Source: Candidatus Zhuqueibacterota bacterium (GTDB taxonomy: Bacteria; SM23-31; B21-G16). From it: DNA of 5,335 bases. Shown here one piece after another: positions 1 to 5,335 of the stretch. A program made the position numbers and the translations under genes. Positions within the stretch are counted from its first letter, which is position 1, and each line of letters opens with the position of its first letter. Under the pieces are notes generated by a model. That model was not told where the DNA came from. It made no database searches and saw only the letters and a list, made by a program, of their open reading frames with translations. Location: assembly GCA_003644825.1 (NCBI GenBank), contig QNDJ01000150.1, positions 1 through 5,335 of the forward strand, read 5' to 3'.

Positions 1-1
1 A

Positions 2-121
2 AATAACAACAAAAAAGTTGCCGTACTGGACAAAAAAGTCAAAAATAAAAAAAGGCACAAAAGAAAAGCCCTTGAAGAAAAAAATAAAATATTATTAGTA
101 AAACTTCAAGACATAATTTAA
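2..121 (+). CDS. C-terminal tail of a Lys-rich protein (5' end outside window)
   Basis: An open plus-strand frame enters from the left edge and ends at TAA (119-121), giving 39 residues. They are very rich in Lys, Arg and Asn in the first two thirds (for example KKVKNKKRHKRKALEEKNK) and end in a more hydrophobic stretch, ILLVKLQDII. No domain can be recognised in so short a piece. A basic tail like this could belong to a nucleic-acid-binding protein, but that is only a guess. The gene converges on the DUF3857 gene, whose stop lies 24 bp further on. The evidence is the uninterrupted frame and the tight convergent fit; a chance open frame of 39 codons in AT-rich DNA cannot be excluded. Confidence 0.45.
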   Translation, partial: NNNKKVAVLDKKVKNKKRHKRKALEEKNKILLVKLQDII

Positions 122-145
122 ACAACGTTTCTTCAAAATATAGAT

Positions 146-2071
146 TCATTTTTTAATTTTAATAATAATTTTATCTTTTTTAGTGTTCAGAATCTGATTG
201 GAAAAATTCTCAAGGAGTTTATATTCTTCTACTTCGAATTTATCCTGCTTCAGAATCAACTTTTCCTGATAGGATAATCCTGCAGATGTTCTGTTTATAA
301 CCCTGAAAAACTCACCAAAGTATTGCCGATTTACTGTGCTTTTAGGGATAGAAACTATCTCTGTATTTGCCGGTATTTTAATATTTATTAGCACCATTTC
401 TGTTTTTTTGAAATCTAAAAAGAATGGATATGTTCTCTTTTTGTCAGAAAAATAATTGTGAAAGTTATAAACAAAAACAGCAGGATTAATTTCAACATTA
501 TTTTCATCATTTAACAAACTTTTTTTTGTTTCAAAGGAATAATTAATTTCCATAGATTTTGAAAGGTCCTCTGGAGAAGTAATATCAAAATCTGTAATAG
601 AGGCTTCAGGAATAACTGTTTGTAATAATTTTTCATAGTAATTTTTTCTTTCATCAATATTTGTTTTAGATATGAGTTTTCTAAATTTTAGTTCATTTTG
701 AGCATAAAACACACTTTTTACCTTTCCTTTAACAAAACCGTCATCGGTAACTGTAATTTCGGCGGAATGATTGATGAGATTTTGTCTCATTCCTGTTAAA
801 GGTGTTTTTAAAAATTTTCCATTTTTATATCCTATTGGAAGTGCGAACACATCCTGACAGTTATAAGGTAGAAATGGGTATCGTGAGAACTTTTCTGATG
901 GGTCAAGCCAGAGCCCATCTTTAATATCCGGGATGAAGGTTATAACACGATTGAACTGATCAGGGCTGGGAAACTGAGGATATATTAGCCCATAGTCTCT
1001 TGTGGAAATAAGACAGGGGTAAGCCTTTATACCTGCTTCTTTTAGCATAGAAACAAAAAGTAAATTTATCTCCTGATTATCTCCAAGCTTTGTTTCAAGA
1101 ATATCATTAACATATAATGGCGATGGTCTGATGCCGATTACAGGTAGTAGTTTTATGTTTGATTCAATATAAGAAAAAATTGCTCTGACCTTTTCTTCTT
1201 TATCTTTTATACCTCTGGTTATTTCTTTAGCAGTTTTTTTTACTTTATCATTTTTTTTCAATTGATAATTGTAGAGTTTTTTCATATTATCGCTTACGTT
1301 TTTCCATTTTTCATTAATAGCGTAGTCATAAGGGTCAAATTTGTAATATGTAAGAGTCAGAAGACAACCAAATGATAATTCTCTTTTTGGTGGCATATTT
1401 ATTTCTGCTTCAAGAGGTTCAATATTATTAAATTTCCATTTATATCTTTCTGCGTCTACAGTAAGGTCTTTAAGGGCGGCTTTAAGTTCCCATTTTGCTT
1501 TTTCAGCGGTAAAATCTCTGGAGCCCTGATTCAGAGGAAAAAAAGCATATTCAAAACCCATTTTCAGGTCAAAAATCAATTCCGCTTCATTAACATATAG
1601 TTCATCCTGAAAATAAAAAGGGTCTATAAAATATAATGATTCTGATATTCTTTCCACAGTATACTCCAGAATACACCCGGGTTCTACTCCAGGGAAATGG
1701 ATAATATTTTCCTTAATATAGTTTCTTTTAAAATATTGAGGAAATATCATTTTTTCTTCGATATTTTCAGGTGAAAGTGGTATAATAGTTCCATCTGGTT
1801 TTATCACTTTTCCTTCAATATTTCTGATAGTAGTGCCCTTTTTATAAGGAACCTTAATATTAGCATATTTTTTAACACCCTCAGATGTAAGAACATTTAT
1901 ACTTTTTGTATCTTTTGTTTTTATGAAAAATACCGCTGTTTCTGTATGAATGGTTATTTTTCTTTCTTTTTTTAGAATGGTAGCACCCTCTGAAGATATT
2001 TGCATAGAAAATAATTTATTTTGAATCGTTAATGGAATTAACAGAATAAACAAAAATCTTAAATATTTCAT
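146..2071 (-). CDS. Exported DUF3857 / transglutaminase-like protein with substituted catalytic residues
   Basis: Residue numbers count from the upstream ATG at 2086; I place the start at the sixth codon (2071), where GGAG lies 9 nt upstream and the signal peptide begins directly (MKYLRFLFILLIPLT). There is no lipobox Cys, so export to the periplasm or cell surface is expected. Residues about 40-230 look like DUF3857, with KPDGTIIPLSPENIE (96-110) and HFPGVEPGCILEYTVE (130-145). Residues about 296-430 form a transglutaminase-like core. The C-terminal part (about 440-620) matches the usual beta-rich region of this architecture, and about 640 residues is typical length. The usual GDCKD motif reads GDNQE (335-339), so the nucleophile Cys is Asn337. 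The usual FNH reads FNR (Arg380). The Asp of WLDP (395) remains. Peptidase or transglutaminase activity is therefore unlikely; a binding or structural role is inferred. It is the last gene of the cluster, 24 bp after the flavoprotein stop. The true role is unknown. Confidence 0.88.
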   Translation of the reverse strand: MKYLRFLFILLIPLTIQNKLFSMQISSEGATILKKERKITIHTETAVFFIKTKDTKSINVLTSEGVKKYANIKVPYKKGTTIRNIEGKVIKPDGTIIPLSPENIEEKMIFPQYFKRNYIKENIIHFPGVEPGCILEYTVERISESLYFIDPFYFQDELYVNEAELIFDLKMGFEYAFFPLNQGSRDFTAEKAKWELKAALKDLTVDAERYKWKFNNIEPLEAEINMPPKRELSFGCLLTLTYYKFDPYDYAINEKWKNVSDNMKKLYNYQLKKNDKVKKTAKEITRGIKDKEEKVRAIFSYIESNIKLLPVIGIRPSPLYVNDILETKLGDNQEINLLFVSMLKEAGIKAYPCLISTRDYGLIYPQFPSPDQFNRVITFIPDIKDGLWLDPSEKFSRYPFLPYNCQDVFALPIGYKNGKFLKTPLTGMRQNLINHSAEITVTDDGFVKGKVKSVFYAQNELKFRKLISKTNIDERKNYYEKLLQTVIPEASITDFDITSPEDLSKSMEINYSFETKKSLLNDENNVEINPAVFVYNFHNYFSDKKRTYPFFLDFKKTEMVLINIKIPANTEIVSIPKSTVNRQYFGEFFRVINRTSAGLSYQEKLILKQDKFEVEEYKLLENFSNQILNTKKDKIIIKIKK

Positions 2072-2080
2072 TTTATTTAT

Positions 2081-2084
2081 CTCC
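2081..2084 (-). promoter_or_regulatory. Shine-Dalgarno GGAG deciding the start of the DUF3857 gene
   Basis: GGAG reads on the minus strand at 2084-2081 and is followed by 9 nt before the ATG at 2071-2069. The longer ATG at 2086 overlaps this site and has no Shine-Dalgarno sequence of its own upstream. Starting at 2071 also puts the basic n-region and hydrophobic core of the signal peptide at the very N-terminus. Confidence 0.6.
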
Positions 2085-2095
2085 ATTTTAAGAGT

Positions 2096-3256
2096 TTAAA
2101 TCTGATATAAGTATATAGCTTTTTTCGGGCACATTTCTACACATAATCCACATCCAGAACAGACGTTTTCAATTATGTAATATGCCTCATTATCAGTTTT
2201 ACTGATAGCATTAAAATTACATATCTTTTCGCATATACCACAACTATTGCACAGGTTAGAATCAATATCAGCTTTAACTTTCTGCGTTCTATCAACCTGG
2301 TGCAGCGAAAGAATTTTATTACAGATTTTACTTTTAAAATCCTTAATTGAACTGTATCCTTTTTCATCCATAAACTTTTCAATTTCATCAATAAGTTTTC
2401 TTATAATACCAAACCCGGAAAGATATAATAAAGTGCATATCTGTGTGGAATCTGCTCCTGCCATAATTAGCTTTATGATATCCTGTCCATTATGTATACC
2501 CCCTGAACCACTGACCGGTATTTTAATATATGGAGAAAATTCACTTATCCATCTCAGGGCATAAAGCAGTGAGTATGAACCTCCGTAACCTGCATACCCC
2601 CCGTGCATTACAGGTTTTTCATTTAGTATGTCGATATCAAGGCCAGCAAACCTGCTAAAAGATGTTATTCCATCTGCGCCATTTTCTTCAATTATTTTTG
2701 CTGTTAAAAGTGGGCTGTTTAACTGGGGAGTCATCTTACAAACAATATCAATTTTCACTGAATTTTTTACTATTTTAAGAACATCTTTTATATACTCATT
2801 CATCTTATTCCGATAATCTCGAATATGGTCACTATAAGGGCAGGATAGATTAAGTTCTATTGCATCTGCACCGGCTTCTTCCAGCAATTTTGAATATTCT
2901 TCCCAGCCTTTTTCAGTAATGCAGGCAATACTCCCGATAACAGGAAAATCAACGGATTTTTTGGCTTTAGATATTTCTTCTGCATATTCCCAAGGACCAA
3001 ATTTGCTTGCCTGTTCATAGCTGTAAAAGGAATATGATGTTAATTTTCCTGAGCCTCTCTGGATGATTTTATATTTTGGAGCGGGGTCTTTTCTACATTT
3101 TTCATCCTCAAAAAGGGTTTTCATAACAGATGAACCAGCACCTGAATCCTCAATTTTTTTAAGCTTTTCTGCAGTTTCTGTTAATCCACAGGAAGCAATA
3201 ACTACAGGATTTTTTATTTCAACATTTGCAGAGTATCGGGATTTTAAATTTTTCAT
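2096..3256 (-). CDS. Dihydroorotate/dihydropyrimidine dehydrogenase-like FMN oxidoreductase with C-terminal 2x[4Fe-4S] ferredoxin domain
   Basis: This 386-residue protein has the FMN TIM-barrel of the DHOD/PreA family followed by a ferredoxin. Visible barrel features are NPVVIAS (16-22), NLSCP (136-140) with the catalytic-type Cys139, the strand ending in Lys174, the phosphate-binding SGSGGI (249-254) and AGADSTQ (266-272). The tail has C336-x2-C339-x2-C342-x3-C346 and C366-x2-C369-x2-C372-x3-C376, each suited to one [4Fe-4S] cluster. PreA, the catalytic subunit of NAD-dependent dihydropyrimidine dehydrogenase, has the same order, so electron transfer between FMN and the clusters is expected in the cytoplasm. 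The pocket differs, however. The Asn-Thr pair expected after GADG is Ser201-Arg202, and the residue after NLSCP is Tyr, so uracil or orotate may not be the substrate. No PreT partner is adjacent. No Shine-Dalgarno site precedes the ATG, but an upstream in-frame TAG rules out a longer ATG start. The overall family is secure, the substrate is not. Confidence 0.88.
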   Translation of the reverse strand: MKNLKSRYSANVEIKNPVVIASCGLTETAEKLKKIEDSGAGSSVMKTLFEDEKCRKDPAPKYKIIQRGSGKLTSYSFYSYEQASKFGPWEYAEEISKAKKSVDFPVIGSIACITEKGWEEYSKLLEEAGADAIELNLSCPYSDHIRDYRNKMNEYIKDVLKIVKNSVKIDIVCKMTPQLNSPLLTAKIIEENGADGITSFSRFAGLDIDILNEKPVMHGGYAGYGGSYSLLYALRWISEFSPYIKIPVSGSGGIHNGQDIIKLIMAGADSTQICTLLYLSGFGIIRKLIDEIEKFMDEKGYSSIKDFKSKICNKILSLHQVDRTQKVKADIDSNLCNSCGICEKICNFNAISKTDNEAYYIIENVCSGCGLCVEMCPKKAIYLYQI

Positions 3257-3283
3257 TATTAAAGATTTATCGAAACTTATCTA

Positions 3284-3361
3284 TTATTTAAAGATTTCAA
3301 TCTGGTCAACTTTTATTTTACTCATTTTTGTGAGTTTATTTTTTTCGTGGGATTCATCATG
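3284..3361 (-). other. In-frame 25-codon open extension downstream of the nitroreductase TAG
   Basis: Directly after the TAG (3364-3362) the same frame stays open for 25 codons to a TAA at 3286-3284, beginning HDESHEKNKL and ending DQIEIFK. It fills most of the only sizeable gap in the cluster and would leave 27 bp before the next ATG. Three readings are possible: readthrough or recoding of TAG, a nonsense mutation that trimmed a formerly longer tail, or a chance open stretch. Twenty-five codons without a stop is not rare in DNA this AT-rich. An ATG inside it (3325-3323) could also start a 13-codon peptide, but that has no Shine-Dalgarno site. Confidence 0.35.
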
Positions 3362-4201
3362 CTATTTATTCCATTTCATTTCTTCCCAGTTCCAGCTTAC
3401 TGGATTTCCGCATCCACATTTGCATTTCGGTGGGTTTTTGAGAATTTTTAGAATACCATTTTTCCCGAATTTTGAGTGCCCCGGAATAAAAATTCTGCTT
3501 CTTACAAGGCTAACAATAGGCTGACCACAACCACAGGCACATCTTTTTATCTTCTGGTTATTTTCATCCAGAGCCGGTATCTTATACGAGATTTCGTTTC
3601 TCTTTTTTTCCTTTTTATGGTTTTTCTCTTTTACATATCTGTTTATAAATATCCTGTTGTTATACCTTATTTTTTTTGTTGTTTTCCTGATTTTTGTTTC
3701 TTCAGGTATTCCAACAGGTAAAATTGCCAGTGGAACAAAATTATCAGGAACTTCAAGAATCTCATTCAGAAAAGACGGGTCTCCTGGAGTGTAAGTAATT
3801 GTTCCGAGGTTTTGCTCAACAATTGCAAGGGTTATATAAGAGATTGAAATCCAGGTTGATTCAAGCCAGTATGGTGCTCTTTTATCTCCAAAAACGCATA
3901 ATAAAACAGGTGCATCGGTCAAGAATCTCTTTTCAGAAGTTATGTTCTGTTTTTTCAACCAGGCACGTATACTTTGAGGTGCATTTCTATGCCAGATTTC
4001 ATCTACCTTTTCACACTCGGTTCTGATTAATTTTTTAATTTTCTGGTCTTTTACAATTATATATAACCAGGGTTGTCTGTTAGCTCCAGAGGGTGCAAGC
4101 CTTCCTATTCTCAATATATCGTAGATTTTCTCATCGGGTATTTTTTTTCTCTTGTAGTTTCTTACACTTTTTCTCTCTTTAATTAAATTAATAAGGCTCA
4201 T
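3362..4201 (-). CDS. Nitroreductase-family FMN flavoprotein fused to a CxCGCG Cys-rich tail
   Basis: Residues 1 to about 190 are a nitroreductase-family domain. It has the N-terminal FMN-contact motif ERKSVRNY (9-16), then LAPSGANRQPW (35-45), the central TDAPVLL (95-101) and the closing PLAILPVGIPEE (157-168). Such proteins are usually dimeric, cytoplasmic and NAD(P)H-dependent, reducing nitro compounds, quinones or other acceptors; the substrate here is unknown. A highly basic linker (190-205) leads to a tail that is foreign to the usual family of about 170-220 residues. The tail has C221-x-C223-x-C225 with FIPGH (238-242), and a second C260-x-C262-x-C264 followed by a Trp-rich segment. Cys and His spacing suggests metal binding, probably zinc. 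The second copy lacks a following GH before the TAG stop, and the frame continues open beyond it. The start ATG has AAAGG 8 nt upstream and lies 13 bp after the lipA stop, so the two genes are probably cotranscribed. Confidence 0.87.
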   Translation of the reverse strand: MSLINLIKERKSVRNYKRKKIPDEKIYDILRIGRLAPSGANRQPWLYIIVKDQKIKKLIRTECEKVDEIWHRNAPQSIRAWLKKQNITSEKRFLTDAPVLLCVFGDKRAPYWLESTWISISYITLAIVEQNLGTITYTPGDPSFLNEILEVPDNFVPLAILPVGIPEETKIRKTTKKIRYNNRIFINRYVKEKNHKKEKKRNEISYKIPALDENNQKIKRCACGCGQPIVSLVRSRIFIPGHSKFGKNGILKILKNPPKCKCGCGNPVSWNWEEMKWNK

Positions 4202-4209
4202 TTTAAATA

Positions 4210-4214
4210 CCTTT
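4210..4214 (-). promoter_or_regulatory. Shine-Dalgarno AAAGG for the nitroreductase gene
   Basis: AAAGG reads on the minus strand at 4214-4210, directly after the lipA stop codon (4217-4215) and 8 nt before the ATG at 4201. Its position at the end of lipA supports translation from a shared transcript. Confidence 0.5.
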
Positions 4215-5126
4215 TTAATTATTATTTATAAAGCTTGTAAACTGTTCTTGGGCATGAAAAGAGCTTCTTACAAGAGGTCCACATTCGATATGTTTAAAAC
4301 CAAATTCTGATATTCTTTCTTTTATTTCCTCAAACTCATCAGGAGTATAATATTTCTTTACAGGGTAATGGTTTTTTGTAGGTTGCAAATACTGGCCAAT
4401 TGTAACAATTTCACAGGAATGCTCTTTAAGGTCTTTCATTGTATTAATTATTTCATCAAAAGATTCACCCAGCCCCAGCATTATTCCTGACTTCACGATT
4501 ATTTTGTTTTTTATTTTTTTTGCACTGGATAACAGTTCCAGAGACCTTTCATAATTTGCAAGGGGCCGAATTTCGGAGTATAACCTTGGAACTGTTTCTA
4601 TATTATGATTTAAAATATCCGGAGAAGCCTCAATAACATTTTTAAGTGCTTCAGTTGAACCATTGAAATCAGGAATCAAAACTTCAATAATAATCTTAGA
4701 ATTCAAACTTTTTACCAATCTAATAGTTCTGGCAAAATGCTCTGCGCCACCATCGGGAAGATCATCTCTTGTTACAGATGTTATTACCACATAAGATAAA
4801 CCCAGAATTTCGACCATTTTTGCTATGTTTACCGGTTCTTCCGGAGATGGTGGTAAAGGCCTTCCTTTCTCAATAGCACAAAATCTGCAATTCCTTGTGC
4901 AGTATTTGCCAAGAATTAAAAAAGTTGCTGTTCCATTACCAAAACAATGAGATATGTTCGGGCATAAGGCACTCTGACAGACAGTATTAATATTATACTT
5001 TTCCAGCAAACCTTTTATTTCAATATATTTTTTATTAAAGTTTATCTTTCTTTTTAACCAGAAAGGTAAATTTCTTAGGATTATAATTTTCTTTTTTGTT
5101 ATATACTTGATAACAAAATAATACAT
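4215..5126 (-). CDS. lipA: Lipoyl synthase, radical SAM
   Basis: Lipoyl synthase inserts two sulfur atoms at C6 and C8 of an octanoyl group bound to the lipoyl domain of 2-oxoacid dehydrogenases or the glycine-cleavage H protein. All diagnostic parts are present in 303 residues. The auxiliary [4Fe-4S] cluster, which is the sulfur source, has C50-x4-C55-x5-C61. The radical-SAM cluster has C76-x3-C80-x2-C83. The Arg-Ser-Ser motif near the C-terminus (287-289, followed by FHA) supplies the conserved Ser ligand of the auxiliary cluster. TSVTRDDLPDGGA (116-128) and HNIETVPRLY (174-183) are also family hallmarks. The N-terminus, MYYFVIKYITKKKIIIL, is somewhat longer than usual before the PFWLK segment. 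The ATG has no Shine-Dalgarno site, and no ATG, GTG or TTG lies in frame between it and PFWLK. No lipB or lplA is in the window. It is the first gene of the minus-strand cluster, with a divergent promoter region upstream. Confidence 0.97.
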   Translation of the reverse strand: MYYFVIKYITKKKIIILRNLPFWLKRKINFNKKYIEIKGLLEKYNINTVCQSALCPNISHCFGNGTATFLILGKYCTRNCRFCAIEKGRPLPPSPEEPVNIAKMVEILGLSYVVITSVTRDDLPDGGAEHFARTIRLVKSLNSKIIIEVLIPDFNGSTEALKNVIEASPDILNHNIETVPRLYSEIRPLANYERSLELLSSAKKIKNKIIVKSGIMLGLGESFDEIINTMKDLKEHSCEIVTIGQYLQPTKNHYPVKKYYTPDEFEEIKERISEFGFKHIECGPLVRSSFHAQEQFTSFINNN

Positions 5127-5135
5127 AAAATCTTA

Positions 5136-5166
5136 AATATCAATAAAGTTATGATTAAAAAATCAA
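5136..5166 (-). promoter_or_regulatory. Candidate promoter for the lipA cluster
   Basis: On the minus strand TTGATT (5166-5161) could serve as -35 and GATATT (5141-5136) as -10, with a rather long 19-bp spacer. The -35 candidate lies in the left arm of the inverted repeat. Transcription would begin about 3 nt before the ATG at 5126, giving almost no 5' leader. Matches to consensus are partial and the AT-rich background makes chance hits likely. Confidence 0.25.
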
Positions 5167-5191
5167 TCATTCTATTTTGTTGATTGATTTT
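5159..5191. repeat. Perfect 11-bp inverted repeat in the divergent intergenic region
   Basis: AAAATCAATCA (5159-5169) and TGATTGATTTT (5181-5191) are exact reverse complements separated by an 11-nt spacer. The repeat lies between the divergent starts of lipA (5126) and the plus-strand gene (5220), and each arm contains a candidate -35 element. It could be an operator for a dimeric regulator controlling both directions. It has no GC pairs at its core and no trailing T-run placed for either gene, so it is less like a terminator. A further AATCAA half-site sits at 5213-5218. Confidence 0.6.
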
Positions 5192-5210
5192 CAATTTTAA
5201 ATTATATAAA
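5180..5210 (+). promoter_or_regulatory. Candidate promoter for the right-edge gene
   Basis: TTGATT (5180-5185) followed after 17 bp by TATATA (5203-5208), or after 19 bp by the better match TATAAA (5205-5210), resembles a sigma-70 promoter. The start of transcription would fall at about 5215-5218, only a few bases before the ATG at 5220. This agrees with the lack of any Shine-Dalgarno sequence there. The -35 element overlaps the right arm of the inverted repeat. Confidence 0.4.
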
Positions 5211-5219
5211 TTAATCAAT

Positions 5220-5335
5220 ATGAATAAAATAAAACTGAAGAAAGAAGTCCTGCTTCAAGAACTGGAAAATCTCTGTGCAAAGCTGGATATTTCTGTTCGA
5301 TACGAGACCGGTGATTTTGCAGGTGGATTCTGTAG
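5220..5335 (+). CDS. Start of a small conserved-hypothetical-type protein (3' end outside window)
   Basis: An ATG at 5220 opens a frame that runs to the window edge, giving 38 full codons. The pattern is an amphipathic, Lys/Glu-rich N-terminal helix (LKKEVLLQELENLCAKL), then DISVRYETGDFAGGFCR. The order 'helix, I-x-VRYE, GG-x-CR' resembles a small uncharacterised bacterial protein that I recall only as a conserved hypothetical, so no function is given. No signal peptide is visible. It is divergent from lipA and shares its promoter region and inverted repeat, so co-regulation is possible. No Shine-Dalgarno site precedes the ATG. Base use is slightly less AT-rich than in the adjacent intergenic DNA, as expected for coding sequence. 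Confidence 0.65.
   Translation, partial: MNKIKLKKEVLLQELENLCAKLDISVRYETGDFAGGFC

Noticed and set aside
71-110. CTTGAAG (71-77) and CTTCAAG (104-110) as a possible terminator between the converging genes
   Set aside because: The 7-bp stem has a 26-nt AT-rich loop, lies inside the plus-strand reading frame and has no adjacent T-run in a useful position.
3284-3325. Leader peptide of 13 codons (MSKIKVDQIEIFK) upstream of the DHOD-like gene
   Set aside because: No Shine-Dalgarno site, no run of a regulatory amino acid and no attenuator hairpin after it. The same bases are better treated as the extension of the nitroreductase frame.
3319-3345. Small stem ACTCA/TGAGT (3320-3324 and 3331-3335) followed by a T-rich run on the plus strand
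   Set aside because: It would be a terminator only for plus-strand transcription, and no plus-strand gene lies here. On the minus strand it is followed by A residues, and the 5-bp stem is weak.
3063-3524. Plus-strand open frame of 153 codons
   Set aside because: It overlaps the DHOD-like and nitroreductase genes in antisense, spans their intergenic gap, has low-complexity Phe/Ser/Leu-rich content and shows no recognisable domain.
3799-4026. Plus-strand open frame of 75 codons opposite the nitroreductase
   Set aside because: It lies wholly antisense to strongly conserved nitroreductase motifs and has no ribosome site or domain; it is a shadow frame.
1-5335. CRISPR array, tRNA, rRNA, insertion sequence or attachment site
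   Set aside because: No spaced direct repeats, cloverleaf, rRNA-like stretch, transposase or terminal inverted repeats were seen on either strand. The 11-bp inverted repeat at 5159-5191 is single and intergenic.

Overview
The window is AT-rich bacterial DNA. It has one compact minus-strand gene cluster of four genes, read from right to left. A plus-strand gene ends at the left edge and another begins at the right edge. Transcription order of the minus-strand cluster is lipA (lipoyl synthase, 5126 to 4215), a nitroreductase with a Cys-rich tail (4201 to 3362), a dihydroorotate/dihydropyrimidine dehydrogenase-like flavoprotein carrying a two-cluster ferredoxin tail (3256 to 2096), and an exported DUF3857/transglutaminase-like protein (2071 to 146). 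The gaps are 13, 105 and 24 bp, so one transcript is likely. The organism cannot be named from this sequence. Low GC, Lys/Ile/Asn-rich proteins, mixed use of Shine-Dalgarno sites and an exported DUF3857 protein suggest a bacterium, perhaps from an uncultured, partly anaerobic lineage; this is inference.

Left edge (1-145): the last 39 codons of a Lys-rich plus-strand protein converge on the DUF3857 gene, with only 24 bp between the two stop codons and no convincing terminator. Region 146-2071: a secreted protein of the DUF3857-transglutaminase type in which two of the three catalytic-triad positions are substituted, so it is probably not an enzyme. Region 2096-3256: the flavoprotein keeps the catalytic Cys and ferredoxin cysteines but has changed substrate-pocket positions. 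Region 3284-4201: the nitroreductase has a C-terminal extension with two CxCGCG motifs of a kind I associate with phage and HNH-type proteins. An in-frame TAG interrupts the second motif region, and the frame stays open for 25 further codons, which would nearly fill the only sizeable gap in the cluster. Region 4215-5126: a canonical lipA with no lipB or lplA beside it.

Right edge (5127-5335): a 93-bp divergent intergenic region has a perfect 11-bp inverted repeat whose arms overlap candidate -35 elements on both strands. Neither flanking start codon has a Shine-Dalgarno site, so both transcripts may be nearly leaderless. The plus-strand gene that follows starts a small protein of the 'conserved hypothetical' kind and runs off the window.

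Functionally, the first three operon genes encode Fe-S/SAM, flavin and flavin plus Fe-S redox proteins. No shared pathway is evident from the sequence. The most interesting leads are the nitroreductase-CxCGCG fusion with its in-frame TAG, the substituted transglutaminase fold, and the repurposed DHOD-like enzyme.
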